The notes under the pieces were generated by a model. It was not told the DNA's origin and ran no database searches. It saw only the letters and a program-made list of their open reading frames with translations. Positions 50,501 through 62,616 of a stretch of DNA of 64,000 nucleotides are shown here, in pieces. Location of the stretch: contig OX638370.1 in the NCBI GenBank assembly GCA_951812925.1, forward strand, positions 26,279,964 through 26,343,963. Reading direction: 5' to 3'. The DNA is from Calliopum simillimum (Eukaryota; Arthropoda; Insecta; Diptera; Lauxaniidae). The number at the start of each line of letters is the position of its first letter. Position 1 is the first letter of the stretch. Both the position numbers and the translations under genes were made by a program.

Positions 50501-53500
50501 GACTATGGTTTAACTAGCAACATTTTATTTTCAGTCATCAGTTAAACCTTAAAATTCCCTAGGCTAGCCATTAGTTAACCAACAGCTAATGAACAGCCAC
50601 ACAACATCTTTTTCATGTGCCGTAACAGTGTTAGTTTTATGCACTCAATTACATTTTGCTGCCTCTCCACTAATTTAATCAAAAAATTCACTTCTTGATA
50701 AAATTTAATGTCCATCGTTTTTGTTATTTTTTTTTTGTTCATTGTTTTAGTTAACCAAAACACTGTGGATATGAAACATTAGTTAAACTCTTGTCACCAT
50801 TTTACTTAACTAATTGATCAACTAATGACTGTGAATCTGGGCCTTATTAGCAACACAAGCATTGATCAAATGTAGCTGGGTTTGACCAACAAAGATTATG
50901 TTCTTAAAAAATAGTATTCCCTAAGAAAACAAAAATATGATATAACATATCTGTGCACTTTTGACAAAACAACCTACCTCGAGATGAGACGATTGTCCAC
51001 AATTTAAGTTACATCTATAACATTTAAATACGTTTTTTTGTGGGGTAATCTTCATATCTCTAGATATTAAGTTTCAGAGATATAAGGATGTCTCATAAAA
51101 TTCGCGCAAGATTTGAATTTGTCGCCATTTGTGCGGTAAAATGTTGACAACCAAAACATGGAAACAGTTTGATAGCTGACAGTTTAGGGTTAAAAAAATT
51201 GAAGGCGGAGCGAGAATCAGCCACATTATTGAGAAGCAGTTTTTTAGCTCTCCTGCAAAGTTGCAAATTTCGAGTTAGGTAGTTTTGTCAAAATGTTGTT
51301 GATATGAATATGAGGAAAATGGTAGATGTAGTTGTGTGCAAGTATGCTGAACCGAAAGCCAAAAACTGAGGACTATGTATATAATTTAAAAAAAAACTTA
51401 CCATGATTTTTAATTTGTGCTTCAAATACAAAAACGAATTTTTTCTTAAATTATTTATGAAAAATTAAATTTTCTTTATTGTTAACGAAAATAATAGAAC
51501 AAAAAATAGTATAAAATATAAAAAAAATTTAACTAAATAAAAGTTTTGGTTTAAGAATTCATGCATTCAAATATTAATATTAAATATTAGCAATTAAAAG
51601 AAGTAAAAATGTATTTTTTAATGCACTAAAGTATGTACTTATTAAAAAAAAGAAAAAAAAAAAATATATGGCAAGTTTAAATACACCATTGTGTGTGTAA
51701 ATATTGTAATTTATATTTGTGCGTATACTTTGGTTGTTAGTTAGTAAGGAACATTTAATACAGAAAATAATAATTAAATTCTCAATAATTATCCCATTGT
51801 AAATCATCAACATCAGTAGAAATACTCACAACTTTATTGCGTTCGTAGACGACTTGTTGATCGGCCTCTTCGCGACATTCTTTTAATGTTCTATTAAGCT
51901 CCGTCACTTCATCTTCAAGTAGCCGAATCTGTGTTGAAACAAAATATTTGAGTTAATAAACTGCGCAGAGTATTTACAAAAGTAAATACACACCTTCTCA
52001 TCGCGTTCTCTTAGATCATCTGTCATTTTCATCATATCAAATTCAAGTGCTTTGACTTTTTCCACCATTTCATCGCGTGCCTTTAGCACTTTACGTTTTT
52101 CTGTTGTTTCCTCTGCAACCTGATTGGACAGACGACTAACTTGTGTCTCTAATGCTAAATTCTGTCCACTCCATGAACTTTTTATATCGGATAATTGCAG
52201 GTGTGCCTCTTCTAAGTGTTGCTCCAGTAGTTTCCGTTCATGCACTAATGCTTGTATTTTCTCTTCTGTACCTAAGGTTGCTATTGTTTCGAGACGTGCC
52301 TTTTCGACAATTTGTAAACGCGTTTTTAAATGACGATTCTCTTCTTCAACTGCTGCTAAAGTTGTGGTTAAATTATTTTTGCCTAACTGCGATGAATGTC
52401 TTAAGCGTTCGAGATCATCCTGTAAAATATTCGATTTCTTTAAAATTGTACTGAGAATTGTTTCTAAAGAATATATGTATATTACTGTGTTTTTGTGAGT
52501 GCATGATATACTTACCTTTTGAAAAGGACATCACACAAATAAAACAAAAAGAAGACATTAAATCGTGTAAATTTTCACTTTGATGAAACCACATACAATC
52601 GGCTCACATAAAACCAATCATGTTATTGTAAAAAGCTCATTTTAAAAATGTTAAATTATGCATAATACTGGATTTGAATAAAAAATTATATAAGTAAACG
52701 AAATAAAAAAATTAAAAATTGACACCAAAAAGGACAAAACAATTTGTGTTTCTAATTGCTGGATGGAACAAAGTTGATCACCAAGAAATTACCACCCAAA
52801 ACATATAAATCTTCTAGTGCTGCCTTGGAAAAGTACGTAATTTTATGTTAGACAAGAAATTTTTTATGATAGTATCACTTTGTGCAGGAAACAATGATAG
52901 GTTGTACTAAACTAAATCTGAACACGAGACTATTTTCAGGGTCGATCAAAGATAAATATTCAATTTAAAATGATATTCAAGCTTATGTTCCTTTTGACGA
53001 GGTATTCCATTCTTATCAGTTTTTTGCTTAAGTTGTTGCATTTTTGAAAAAAATGGTATTCACAAATTTCTCATGTTTGTATATTTAAAAAATGCAAAGC
53101 GGAAAATCCTTCCTGATCTCCTTCTCCGAGAAATTGCATTTTTAAGAATCGTTTTTCAGGTTAGCGTATTTCGTTGAAAAAGAAAGATATCGATAAAATT
53201 TAAAAAAGGTTTTGAAGGAAAAGAATAATACTTTCAAAAACCGTAACAATGGGCCTTATCGTAAATATGCCTGAAAACTCCCTTCCCGAGAATATATACT
53301 CCCTCTCGAAAGTGAGCATTTGGAATCGTGAAAATTTTATGAATGGAATTTCAATTTTCTACAAAAAAAAAAAAGAAACATTATGTAACCCTGGAATTTT
53401 TTGATATCATGGAAATCTTTTTGAATTTTCCACAAAAAAACGACTATGTGCGAACTCACACGACGGGCACGTCAAATTTCTAGCCAAGCGGAGGAAAGTG

Positions 53501-56500
53501 GTGCTTTCATTTCCTTTCGTTTGCCTACAAATTTGACGTGCCCGTGCCCGTCGTGTGAATTGCCTCTATGCAACCTTGGTCACGGCGTGCTTGAACCAAG
53601 TTTAAATAAAAGTTTCTTGCATATGAGTTTTTTTGACTGAATTATGTTACGTAATAACTTCACGAATCAAATGATCCCAAAATTAAAAAAATCGAATGGG
53701 CCTTTTTCGAAATAAGGCAGCCTTAAGCAATAACTATAAAAAGTTAATACAACACAAAATTAAAAATATTTGTAACATTTTGCAAACCATTTTTTCTAAA
53801 CTAATTTGAGGTCGCTGAACACGAAAAACGCATTTATTTTTTTTTTTCCTTGGGGTCGTTCCCAAGTTATTCGATAATTTATAATTTCGAGGTTATAGCT
53901 TCATATACATCAATATATTTCTATGACGCCAAGTCCGATCAATTTTATTTTTCCACGATTACAAAGAGTGATTAACGGCGCTTCTAACAAGTATACCAAT
54001 AATTATGCTCCAAACAAAATTGATTGAGTTAAAGCAGGAAAAAGCTTGATATTTCAAAAATTTTTTAACTTTTTCACATCAACTTCAAACACTTTGTTTT
54101 TGGCACATATTTTTTTTAAATAGTTATTTTTAGAAATGTTATTTAATGGCGCATATAATTGCAAACATTTTAAGCCTATGTTGAGCAAAATCGAATGAAA
54201 TTTCCAAAAGATATTAAGGTTTTAGTGCAATAGGGAAGTTTCGATTTCTTTCAAAAATTAATATTTTTAATACAATCCGCAATGTTCTTCTACAGAGAAT
54301 GATTAGAAGTTACTTAAATCATCTTTAAAGTGTTCAATAAGTGTAGGGTGTCCTGTTTGGAGGCTGAAAAATTGGATCTGTTGACTCAGACCGAACATTT
54401 CGAAAATTCTCACATCTTCCTTATTGCACTAAAGCCTTTATATCTTTTGGAAATTTCATTCGATTTTGCTCAACATAGGCTTAAAATGTTTGCAATTATA
54501 TGCGCCATTAAATAACATTTCTAAAAATAACTATTTAAAAGAAATATGTGCCAAAAACAAAGTGTTTGAAGTTGATGTGAAAAATTTAAAAAATTTTTCA
54601 AATATCAAGCTTTTTCCTGCTTTAACTCAGTCAATTTTGTTTGGAGCATAATTATTGGTATACTTGTTAGAAGCGCCGTTAATCACTCTTTGTAAGCGTG
54701 GAAAAATAAAATTGATCAGACTTGGCGTCATAGAAATATATTGATGTATATGAAGCTATAACCTCGAAATTATAAATTATCGAATAACTTGGGAACGACC
54801 CCAAGGAAAAAAAAAAACAAATGCGTTTTTCGTGTTCAGCGACCTCAAATTAGTTTAAAAAAAATGGTTTGCAAAATGTTACAAATATTTTTAATTTTGT
54901 GTTGTATTAACTTTTTATAGTTATTGTTTAAGGCTGCCTTATTTCAAAAAAGGCCCATTCGATTTTTTTAATTTTGGGATCATTTGATTCGTGAAGTTAT
55001 TACGTAACATAATTCAGTCAAAAAACTCATATGCAAGAAACTTTTATTTAAACTTGGTTCAAGCACGCCGTGTGGTATTTTTCATTTTTTTCATTGGATT
55101 GTGACAGCTAAGCAGCTTAGGTTGAAAAAAAAAAAAAAAAAAAAAAACAAACAAAATATAAACATCTTAATTTCATTAAAGCAATCAAAACAAAGTAAAA
55201 TTACAAAATTGGTGATGATCGAGTACGGCCAAATAAATGTCCAAGCCTTCACAAAAAAAAGTGACGAAATGAAAAGTAGTTTTAAAAAAACGGGTATAAG
55301 TTGGAAATTCTTGGATGAATATCAAAAATATTGGTGTCATGTGAATGGCATTTTGATTTGTCAAACAATATTTATACACGATTCAAATTCCTTAGCAAAA
55401 AGTTGGAGAATAAATTTTTCCAATAAACGTCAAAATATTCCCACCCAAATTATTGCCGATAGCCTTACTTTTCCAGTAAATTTAGCTTTTCCAGTACTTT
55501 TTTTTTTTTTTTTTTGCGATTGCTAACTAGGGAGCAAGAAATAAATACTCGAGAATATTTATTTACGATAAGGCCCAAGATTTATGGCTCGGATTCAGTC
55601 ATTAGTTAACTAAAATGGTGGCAAGAGCTTTACTAACAAGTCATATTCACAGTGTTTTGATTAACTAAAACAATAACAGTAGAAAAATATGACTCCACGG
55701 CTAAATTTGTGGATTTTTTTTGTGAAATCATATATTTTTTGTTTGTGGTTGGGAAAACAAAATAACAAGAACGATGGAAAACGCACTCGCCACAAACTTA
55801 AGTGATGAAGAAGTGTGCAAGAGTAACAAAATTCCTTGGCATCGTAGTTTTGGATTGTCAGGCGATTTCTAAAAACTTGTTTTTCATACAAGTTATGTGT
55901 ATTATATTTTTTCAGAATTATCTGTTGGTTGAATAGTGGTTAACCAATGAAGCTTTGGGAGTTTAACTAATGGTTAAGTGACTAATGGTTAACTAATAAA
56001 ATTCGGGGGTTTAACTAATTGTTAACTAATAACTGAAAATAAAATTTTGTTGGTAAGTCAACTAATGACTGTGTATCCGGGCCCAAGTGTTAAGTTCTTG
56101 CATTACATATCGTCACCCTAATTCGAATACGAAGTAAGTCAAAGTTATCTACTCTTCAGGAGGCGAAGAAAAACGTAATTGCTTAGTAAAATATGATTGT
56201 TCTAACGAAAGTTACCTATTATTTTTAATAGCCCATACATATTACGAAAGCATATTAATTTCTGAAGAGTTCAAGACTTATTAGAAAAAAATCGATGGAC
56301 CGCAAATGGGAAAAAATGTTTTGTTTCAAACGTTCTGCTTCCTTTTTTTTTTCATATAAACATTAATAACTAAAGAAAGGCATATAGGTAGTTTTGATCA
56401 ATCTACATGAATCACTAATAACTGTTATTTTGCCGAAATTACATCGTATTAGAATTTGGCTGACGATATATGTACGGATATGAGTCGCCCAGAAGCCAAT

Positions 56501-59500
56501 GCGGTTAAGTCTGTTTTTTGACATTTTCTGTTTTTTACATATTTCAGTAGAATAAATAATACATATTCATCTTGGTTATTAAAGAATTTATTCGTTCCTC
56601 AATTTGTTTAGGTCAAACAGCCCTTTTGTAATAGCTTCTGAATATTTTGTAATATAATTTCAGAAGAATTTCGAAAATAAGAATATTTGAAAACGCAAAT
56701 GTTCTCAATTTATGTTTTTTGGACTTAACTTAACGACTCATATAACTTTAAAAATAATGAATTTTTTTTTTAATTTTTTGCGAACCCGGAAACAGTCCTG
56801 TACTCAGATTTTTCCGACGTTTTAGTGCAATCTATCATTGCTTCCTTACCCACCGTGGTGTATTTATAAAAGTTAATATTTATTCTAAGTAAAAATCTAA
56901 ACACTTTATAAAACAAGTATTAGGTGCGTGAAAAGGGATGGTTTGTTTATCAGTAACACGTGCAAATATGCTAATAAGTATAAAATTCAACTACGTGTTT
57001 GTTATAACAATTATAAGTATAAAAGTTATACAAATGAGTGTATCGTGTAGGTTAATTTGTCGCGAGCAAGTACTGATGATAACAAAAGCCGAATTATGAT
57101 TATTGTGTTCTGTATAAAAATAATAAAAATTGTGTAGGATATACAATTTTTGTCTTTGTGAATATTTCATTCCATACATACATTCCAGCGTAGGCTAAAA
57201 TTTTAGCTGATAATATTCGTAACTATCAAGATTCTTTGAATTACTTTTTTTACTTGTTTTGCTTATTATTTCTACAAATTAATTAATTAGCGATATTATC
57301 AAATTTGCGAAATTACTTTTTTTATCAATTTCCCAACTTTAATAAACATACTGATCATTAATTTCTTCAAATCAATAAATAATAACTTGTTTTTTCTTCA
57401 AACATTAGTTCTAGTTTGAGAACCAACAAAAAAAATGTAAATATGGTTCATTATTATTAACTTATAGAGTTTATTAAATATTTTACTTGTTATTGTTACA
57501 GAAAAATAACGTCACACCTGCTTGCTGATAAAAAGTAAAATCGCCAACAAATGACTCAGTGGGTAACAAAAAAAAAACAATGCAAATGTTGGTATGTATG
57601 TATGTAAAATGAAAACAAAAAAGATAAATAAATGAATATGTAACAATTAAACCACTTATTTAATATATGTATCTCAACTACAATTGTGCTATTTCTTCCA
57701 CAACCAGCGATATTGTGTCATTTTCTAGTTAAATCCCACACTCACCTGTAAGTCCTCTACCATTGGTTCAATTTTTTTCAAACGTTCCAATTCTCCAGTT
57801 AAATTTTCAATTTGTTGCTGATTTTGTCGCAATGTAGCTAAGCGATCAACAGCCTCTTGTTCACGAAATGATAATAAACTTTTTAATTTTTCAATTTCAG
57901 CATGTTGTATATGTTGTACTTTCTCCTGTTCCTCACAATAAATGTCTTTTTGCGTTTGAGCAACCTTTACAGTTTCCAATAAAATTTCATTTGTCTTTTC
58001 TGTGCGCGTTTTCTCTTCCTGTAATGCATGAAGACGCGCTGTGAGATCCGAAACTTTGGTAGTAAGTTCATTGCATTGACTGCGTAGTGTTGATAGTTGT
58101 TCGGCCTGTTGAAGATTAAACAATCAAACGAAATATGTTTATGTTCCACTTTTGTTTAATTTGTAATTATAAATAATATATACAATTTCCATAGTTGTAA
58201 AAGAAAGATTAGAGTTTTACAAAAATTCATAAAAATCTATTTGTCTGCTGATATTGTGCGTTGTACTCTGCGTGGTATGACGGGTACTTGAATTAGTTCT
58301 AACGTGAGCTCGTTTGGATGTGTAGCAAAGCAAGTCTTTTTCTGTACTTGGTGCAGACTATCCGGATCTTTTAAAAAACAGTAGTTAGACATTTGTAGGT
58401 CTCCATGAATAATTTCATTAGTGACATACCACGGTTGATACACAAACTTAAAATTTTTGACTGAAATCGCTGCAGGACTTCAAGATTCGATTTTGCAGCT
58501 CAAATTTGAATACCATACTGGTTTCAAAATTGCTTTATAAACAGTTTTATTTTGCCATATGCCTTAGGTTTTGGTACAGGTATCCAATAAAGAGACCTTA
58601 GCATCAGGCCAAGTTGATTTCGTTTGAATTCGAGATAATTATTTTACATTTTGTGCCATAAGTAGTGAAATATTATTCAGCAGAACTTATGGGTAGCGAC
58701 CTTTTGGCAATGTGAAAGTTATTTGAAGTGAAAAAAAAGCTTTCATGTGCCAATATTAAAGCGTCAGATGTAAAAATTGTGAATAAAATAGATCCCAAAA
58801 AACTATCTTGGGGAACACCGGCTTGTATTGAGCAGAGTCCAGTGATTTTATTTTTCACTTTGGCCAAATAGAGTCTGTTCTCGCGGTACGACCTTAATAG
58901 TGCAAAGTAACTATGTGGTAAATGTTTTTTAAGCTTGCAGAGTTAGTCATCGTATCAAAGCTTGAGTAATATCTGTAAAAGCAGCAGTGCAGTAGAGCCG
59001 GTTCTCAAGAGCAACTCTGGCAATTTGGTACACTCGATTAATTTGTTCTACAGTGGAGTAGAGACTTCTAAAACCAAATTGATGAGACGGAATAAGTTCT
59101 TTTTTCCCAATGGGTTCAGGTAAAAAGCTGATTGGTCTATAAGACGTTACAAGGTTTACAAGGTTCAGAAGGTTTTTCAGGTTTTGGGATCAGAATAATT
59201 TAAGCTACGTTCCACTGGCTGGAGTAACACTTAGTTCTATTAATTGTATTAAAAAGCTGTGTAAAAAATCTTAAGAAAAGTACGGTCAGTTCCTTTTGAT
59301 TTCTATTCGTGATGAGATCGTATCCGGGAGCTTTATTACTCTTGAGTGTTTTTAATCGCCCATTTTAATTCACTGATTGAGAATCTGGCGATAGGCAAAT
59401 CCATTTGAAACGGATTTTCCAGCGAGTGTTTTACTTCGAGATCTTTTGAAGCATTTCTACTTGGGAAAGGTTCGAAGATTTATTGAAGATGATATGGATT

Positions 59501-60694
59501 TGCTTTTTCTTTGTTGGTTCTGTAGAGTAGGTCGGTTTATTTTCTTTGTTACTTTTTGGCGATAGTTTTTCTAGATAATTTTGCATTTCATCATTTTCTG
59601 CTTCAATGAGTGACTTTTTCAGGACGCAGCTGTCGCTTTTCTTATAGTTGCTTTTTTATGTTACCATCAATATTGTTTTTTTTTTTTTAAAGGCTGGGTT
59701 TGTTGATGACCAAGTGCACTATACCTGTATGAAACAGCTTTGCTGCTTCGTATTTGTATGAAAGGAAGCTTACCACTCAATTATCTATACTATAATATTG
59801 TTAGGGTAAAACCATATCTGTTTATTACACAGCATCTTGGATAGTGACGCCTTTGTAAGTATAGCACAGCGAGTTCTTCGTTTAGAAATTTTCGAATCTC
59901 GTTCATGTGGTATAAAGTTAGGCAAAAGAGCAACACGTCTGGCATCTTTATTGAAATTATGGCTCCATTCAGCAGTGTAATAAATTTATTTCGTCGTAAT
60001 TACTATAAATTTCACGGTTAATGTCGATTGGTAACTTTAATGGCAGGAACACGATATGGCGGTTATGATAAAAGCAAAGCAAGCGTTTTGTTTTTAATGT
60101 TTCTTTGCATTTAGTGGTTAAAATGTTGGAAAAATAAAATTTTTTTGACACGTGGCTCTTATGGCTTTGTTCTTCATTCAGAAGGAATTTTCAGTGACAG
60201 AAGATTGCGGGAAAATCTTATATTTTCATAATCAGTTGATTTCCGGTTTCGCAATCTTCTGTTATCTTTTTTGCGTGAACTTAATTTGGATGAAACTAAA
60301 ATCTTAAGTTATATATTGACCTAAATATTTTGTTTGCCAGTGATAATACCATTAAACAAAAATAAACCAAAGATAATGCAAGAACCGCGTTTAACCAAAT
60401 TAAGATAGTGTACACTTATACAACATCTCTTTGCATATCTTTTTAGATCAACAATTTTAAATAAAATCTTATTATTCCCAAATTATTTACCATATAGTAT
60501 TCTCCAGTTCCACCTCCTCCTCCACCATCATCAGTTGAACTAACACTCACTTGCGAGGAGAAACGACTTCTAATCCGATTGTTGTTGCTAGTGTTTGATA
60601 TGCGCCGTTGTGGTCCTACTGCATCTGTCGCAACATCGGAGCCAGTCTCTTCTTTTATTTTATTTTTTAATGACGCAAACATTTTGCGTGCCAA
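47537..60694 (-). CDS. Golgin97: Golgin-97 (GOLGA1-type), trans-Golgi coiled-coil tether with GRIP domain
   Basis: Seven exons on -: 60694-60491, 58105-57746, 52419-51994, 51928-51830, 49893-49480, 48733-48404, 47698-47537; all are in phase 0, about 664 residues (human 767). Golgin-97 is recruited to the trans-Golgi by Arl1-GTP and captures endosome-derived vesicles. The start [14 protein letters not shown] matches the vesicle-binding N-terminus MFAKLKKKIAEET; the ATG at 60694 lies four codons earlier. Exons 2-6 encode long heptad coiled coil. The end has MKKTLQKE, then the GRIP domain [17 protein letters not shown] and [12 protein letters not shown], matching human FEYLKHVVLKFM and KMSWFGSKP. 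Large introns hold repeats and a jockey fragment. Confidence 0.93.
48240..48347. repeat. Short hairpin in golgin-97 intron 6-7 vicinity
   Basis: CCATATGAAAAAATCGAAAA with ATCGCTCAAAATCCA pairs with GGTTTTGAGCGAT and TTTTCGATTTTTTCATATGG. Arms are about 35 bases and it lies about 55 bases from the exon 6 donor. A small fold-back element. Confidence 0.6.
48817..49259. mobile_element. MITE-like element with CAGGATTTCCACT ends
   Basis: CACAGGATTTCCACTAATTG and TTGGAGTGGAAATCCTGTTG are an inverted pair; inside each end there are several TTTTTCCAAATCAAAATAAA / TTTGGAAAAAGTTTA units. Its middle holds a fragment of family C. A related fragment is at about 46540-46640. Located in a golgin-97 intron. 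Confidence 0.65.
50468..50845. mobile_element. Family F TIR element, copy 1
   Basis: It ends in AACTAATGACTGTGAATCTGGGCC and begins with the imperfect inverse GGATCCGATTCACAGTTATTAG. ATTAGTTAAC motifs in both orientations fill the interior. The copy at 55584-56085 has the same ends. Non-coding; in golgin-97 intron. Confidence 0.65.
50946..51305. mobile_element. Family D TIR element, copy 2
   Basis: Starts CATATCTGTGCACTTTTGAC with AAAACAACCTACCTCGA, includes CATATCTCTAGATATTAAG and AGAGATATAAGGATGTC. The right half has AGCTCTCCTGCAAAGTTGC, then GAGTTAGGTAGTTTTGTCAA, an imperfect inverse of the left end. Copies: 20085-20330, 21860-21970, 62226-62616. Confidence 0.65.
52516..52531 (-). other. 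Candidate alternative first coding exon of golgin-97
   Basis: On -, ATG TCC TTT TCA AAA G is followed by a consensus donor GTAAGTAT; a 52-base intron ends ATTCTTTAG at 52464. Joining gives [20 protein letters not shown], exactly 20 codons, which runs in frame into the exon 3 sequence at 52419 and continues its coiled coil. The long form uses the inner acceptor TTTTACAG|GATGAT instead. An upstream promoter is not identified. Confidence 0.55.
53456..53558. repeat. Short hairpin next to the giant hairpin
   Basis: CACACGACGGGCACGTCAAA pairs with TTTGACGTGCCCGTGCCCGT ending at CGTGTG; arms are about 25 bases, loop about 45. It lies 20 bases left of the giant inverted repeat and is absent at its mirror end, so it inserted later or marks a distinct event. 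Confidence 0.6.
53581..55074. repeat. Giant inverted repeat (arms about 660 bases) in golgin-97 intron 2
   Basis: CACGGCGTGCTTGAACCAAG (53581) is the reverse complement of CTTGGTTCAAGCACGCCGTG (55053), and pairing continues with few differences inward: TTACGTAATAACTTCACGAA, GGGAACGACCCCAAGG against CCTTGGGGTCGTTCCC, and ATATCTTTTGGAAATTTCAT. The unpaired centre is about 54240-54405. It contains no protein-coding sequence; open frames at 54330-54651 are in the arm. Confidence 0.85.
55130..55590. repeat. Dispersed repeat family B, copy 3
   Basis: Begins in a long A run, then AAACAAAATATAAACATCTT with GGTGATGATCGAG, TATTGGTGTCATGTGAA, GTCAAAATATTCCCACCC, TTACTTTTCCAGTAAATTT, TTGCGATTGCTAACTAGGGAG and GATAAGGCCC. 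It is the most complete of the three copies. The ORF 55101-55526 is an artefact of it. Confidence 0.55.
55584..56085. mobile_element. Family F TIR element, copy 2
   Basis: GGCTCGGATTCAGTCATTAG with TTAACTAA and AACTAATGACTGTGTATCCGGGCCC are imperfect inverted ends, matching copy 1 (50468-50845). The interior has many TTAACTAAT motifs in both orientations. Confidence 0.65.
56086..57745. other. Golgin-97 intron 2, non-repeat part
   Basis: About 1.6 kb of AT-rich sequence between the family F element and the exon 2 donor at 57746. Short chance ORFs only; nothing recognised. Confidence 0.35.
58560..59420 (-). pseudogene. Decayed jockey-type non-LTR reverse transcriptase
   Basis: On - the order of reverse-transcriptase motifs is kept: about 59345-59280 [13 protein letters not shown] (family N.KAPG.D.I), about 59090-59020 [20 protein letters not shown] (family HQFGFR..HSTVEQ), about 58830-58780 [16 protein letters not shown] (family GVPQGSVLGP). 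Stops and frameshifts break it, and the catalytic YADD box was not found. It sits in golgin-97 intron 1 in the same orientation as the gene. The neighbours 58240-58560 and 59420-59960 are probably other parts of the same element. Confidence 0.75.
59421..60490. other. Golgin-97 intron 1, near exon 1
   Basis: AT-rich; the left half is probably the 5' side of the jockey remnant. Two GCAATCTTCTGT-type motifs of opposite orientation lie at about 60200 and 60248 (a short hairpin, GATTGCG with CGCAATC). No other feature recognised. Confidence 0.35.
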
Positions 60695-61439
60695 AAACCA
60701 AATACGGCAATTTATATAATGATATTGTTTCTTTGGTTTGTTTTAATTGTATCAAATAATTAACATGAAAAAGGCAAGCGAACCGAAACTGATAAGCTAC
60801 CAAACTAGTAAATGTTTACTTTACTGCTGCCTCCTCTGCTCCACTGACGTTTTTACTATCTTGTCAACAGTCCCTATTATGTTGCTATTTGTTTATTTCA
60901 ATATTAACTTTTATTTAAATGTTATTTTTGTTGTTTTATTTTGTTTAACACCAAATTAGATTTAAATTCCACTATTTCACACCAAACATTCCTCATCACA
61001 TCATCTAATTGGAAAAAAAAAATTGACTACGAGGACTTTTTGTTGACGTTAATTTGACAGTTCCGAATTGTAAGAGATTATTTGAATGCAACATTGATTG
61101 CCAGTACGACCGTACACACCTTCCAATATTTGATTTGTTTGGCATCACTAATTTTGGCGTAAAAAAATTTATATGGATTTGAGGTTTTCGATAATAAGAA
61201 CGCTCTTCAAATAATTTGTAAAAAAATTTGAAAAAACCAAAAATTCTTTATTGCTACAAAGTGAAAAAACGATATTAGACCGATTCAACGGTTTATGTTG
61301 GCAATATCTTGTCAGCAAAGCATAACAAAAATTTACATAGAATGAAATTTATATTAAAATTATCCAAACTATCTAAAAATCTATGTTTCAGATATCGCGT
61401 CAGGGCAGCATTTTAACAAAAATTTACCTAGAACAAAAT
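60695..61439. other. Upstream region of golgin-97
   Basis: Contains the presumed promoter and 5' UTR of golgin-97 on -, with no TATA box I can support. At about 61130 a GTTTGGCATCACTAATTTTG motif marks an end of the family E repeats that follow. Confidence 0.4.
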
Positions 61440-61845
61440 CATCTTAAAATTGTTCAAGTTATCCAAAAATTCATGTTTTACAAGTTTAAAATTGAAATTG
61501 GCCAAAAATATAACAAATTGTTGAGCCCCTATTCTTGGCACGATAATCGCTACGAAAAATCGCCACACAGCATCGTAAAATAATTATTTTGACAAAAATT
61601 TCAAGTCTTTATCTGAAACAAATTCAAATTCATCAAATAAAAAACTACAAAATTTGAAGGAGTGCACAGCCCAAAATATAACAAATTGTTGAGCCCCTAT
61701 TCTTGGCACGATAATCGCTACGAAAAATCGCCACACAGCATCGTAAAATAATTATTTTGACAAAAATTTCAAGTCTTTATCTGAAACAAATTCAAATTCA
61801 TCAAATAAAAAACTACAAAATTTGAAGGAGTGCACAGCCCTTAAC
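61440..61845. repeat. Family E element with exact tandem duplication (unit 168 bases)
   Basis: From CCAAAAATATAACAAATTGT (61502) to GAAGGAGTGCACAGCCC (about 61672) the sequence is repeated almost without change to about 61840. Period is 168 by the TTGAGCCCCT landmarks at 61521 and 61689. The near identity implies a recent duplication or an assembly error. The diverged reverse copy is at 24610-24800. Confidence 0.8.
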
Positions 61846-62225
61846 ATTTTTCAAAATGTGAATAGGAGTGCACACACCATCATACAATAAAAAATTGACG
61901 TATTTGAGTTTGGTTGGTATCGCTTATTTTACCGTAAAAAAAAAATTTCTATAGATTTGATGAGTTTTTGATAATTTGCCAAATAGTTTGAAGAAAAACA
62001 AAAATTTTTTGATTTTTCGCTAATTCGACAAGTGATTTGATGAGTAATTTGAAGATTTTAACGCAAATTCATTTTTCTATATGCGTTTTTTGTCATTTGA
62101 ATAAAAATTTATACGAATACTCATCAAACGCGTTGTTTTCAATATTTAAAGTTGGTTTGCGGTTGAAAGAAAGCTAAAGAGTTTTAATCGAATAATTAAA
62201 CGAATTCTAAATCAATTTGCGTATA

Positions 62226-62616
62226 CATATCTGTGGACTTTTGACAAAACAACATAGCTCGAAATTAGAAACTTTTCAGGAGAGCCTAGGGACTGATTAA
62301 CTACTTTTTGATAATGTGGCTCAATTTCGTTGATGCAGCGTTGAATCTTCTGTTTTCATACATTTTTAATAATTTCAAATTGTCGGCTGTCAAATTATTT
62401 TTTTTTTTTGGTTCATAATTCTTCACCGCACGAATGGCACTAAATTCAAATCTTGCGTTTAAAATGGGACATCCTTATATCTCTGGAACAAGAAATCATA
62501 GAGACATGGCGATTATGCCAATAGAAGCGTGATTAAATTTTAAATTTAGGACTAAAATCCTGGAGAATTGTCTTATCTCGACTTAGGTTGTTTGGTCAAA
62601 AGTCCACAGATATGTA
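62226..62616. mobile_element. Family D TIR element, best-preserved ends
   Basis: CATATCTGTGGACTTTTGAC with AAAACAAC at the left and GTTGTTTGGTCAAAAGTCCA with CAGATATG at the right are inverted. The interior has GGGACATCCTTATATCTCTG and AGAGACATGGCGATTATGCC, matching the 50946-51305 copy in reverse. Non-coding. Confidence 0.7.

Noticed and set aside
52464..52530. TTTTCAAAAG|GTAAGTAT as a zero-length recursive splice site
   Set aside because: The ATG and exact in-frame join to the extended exon 3 make an alternative first exon the better explanation, and the site is only about 50 bases from the next acceptor.
55101..55526. 141-codon ORF
   Set aside because: It starts in a long A run and is made of dispersed repeat family B.
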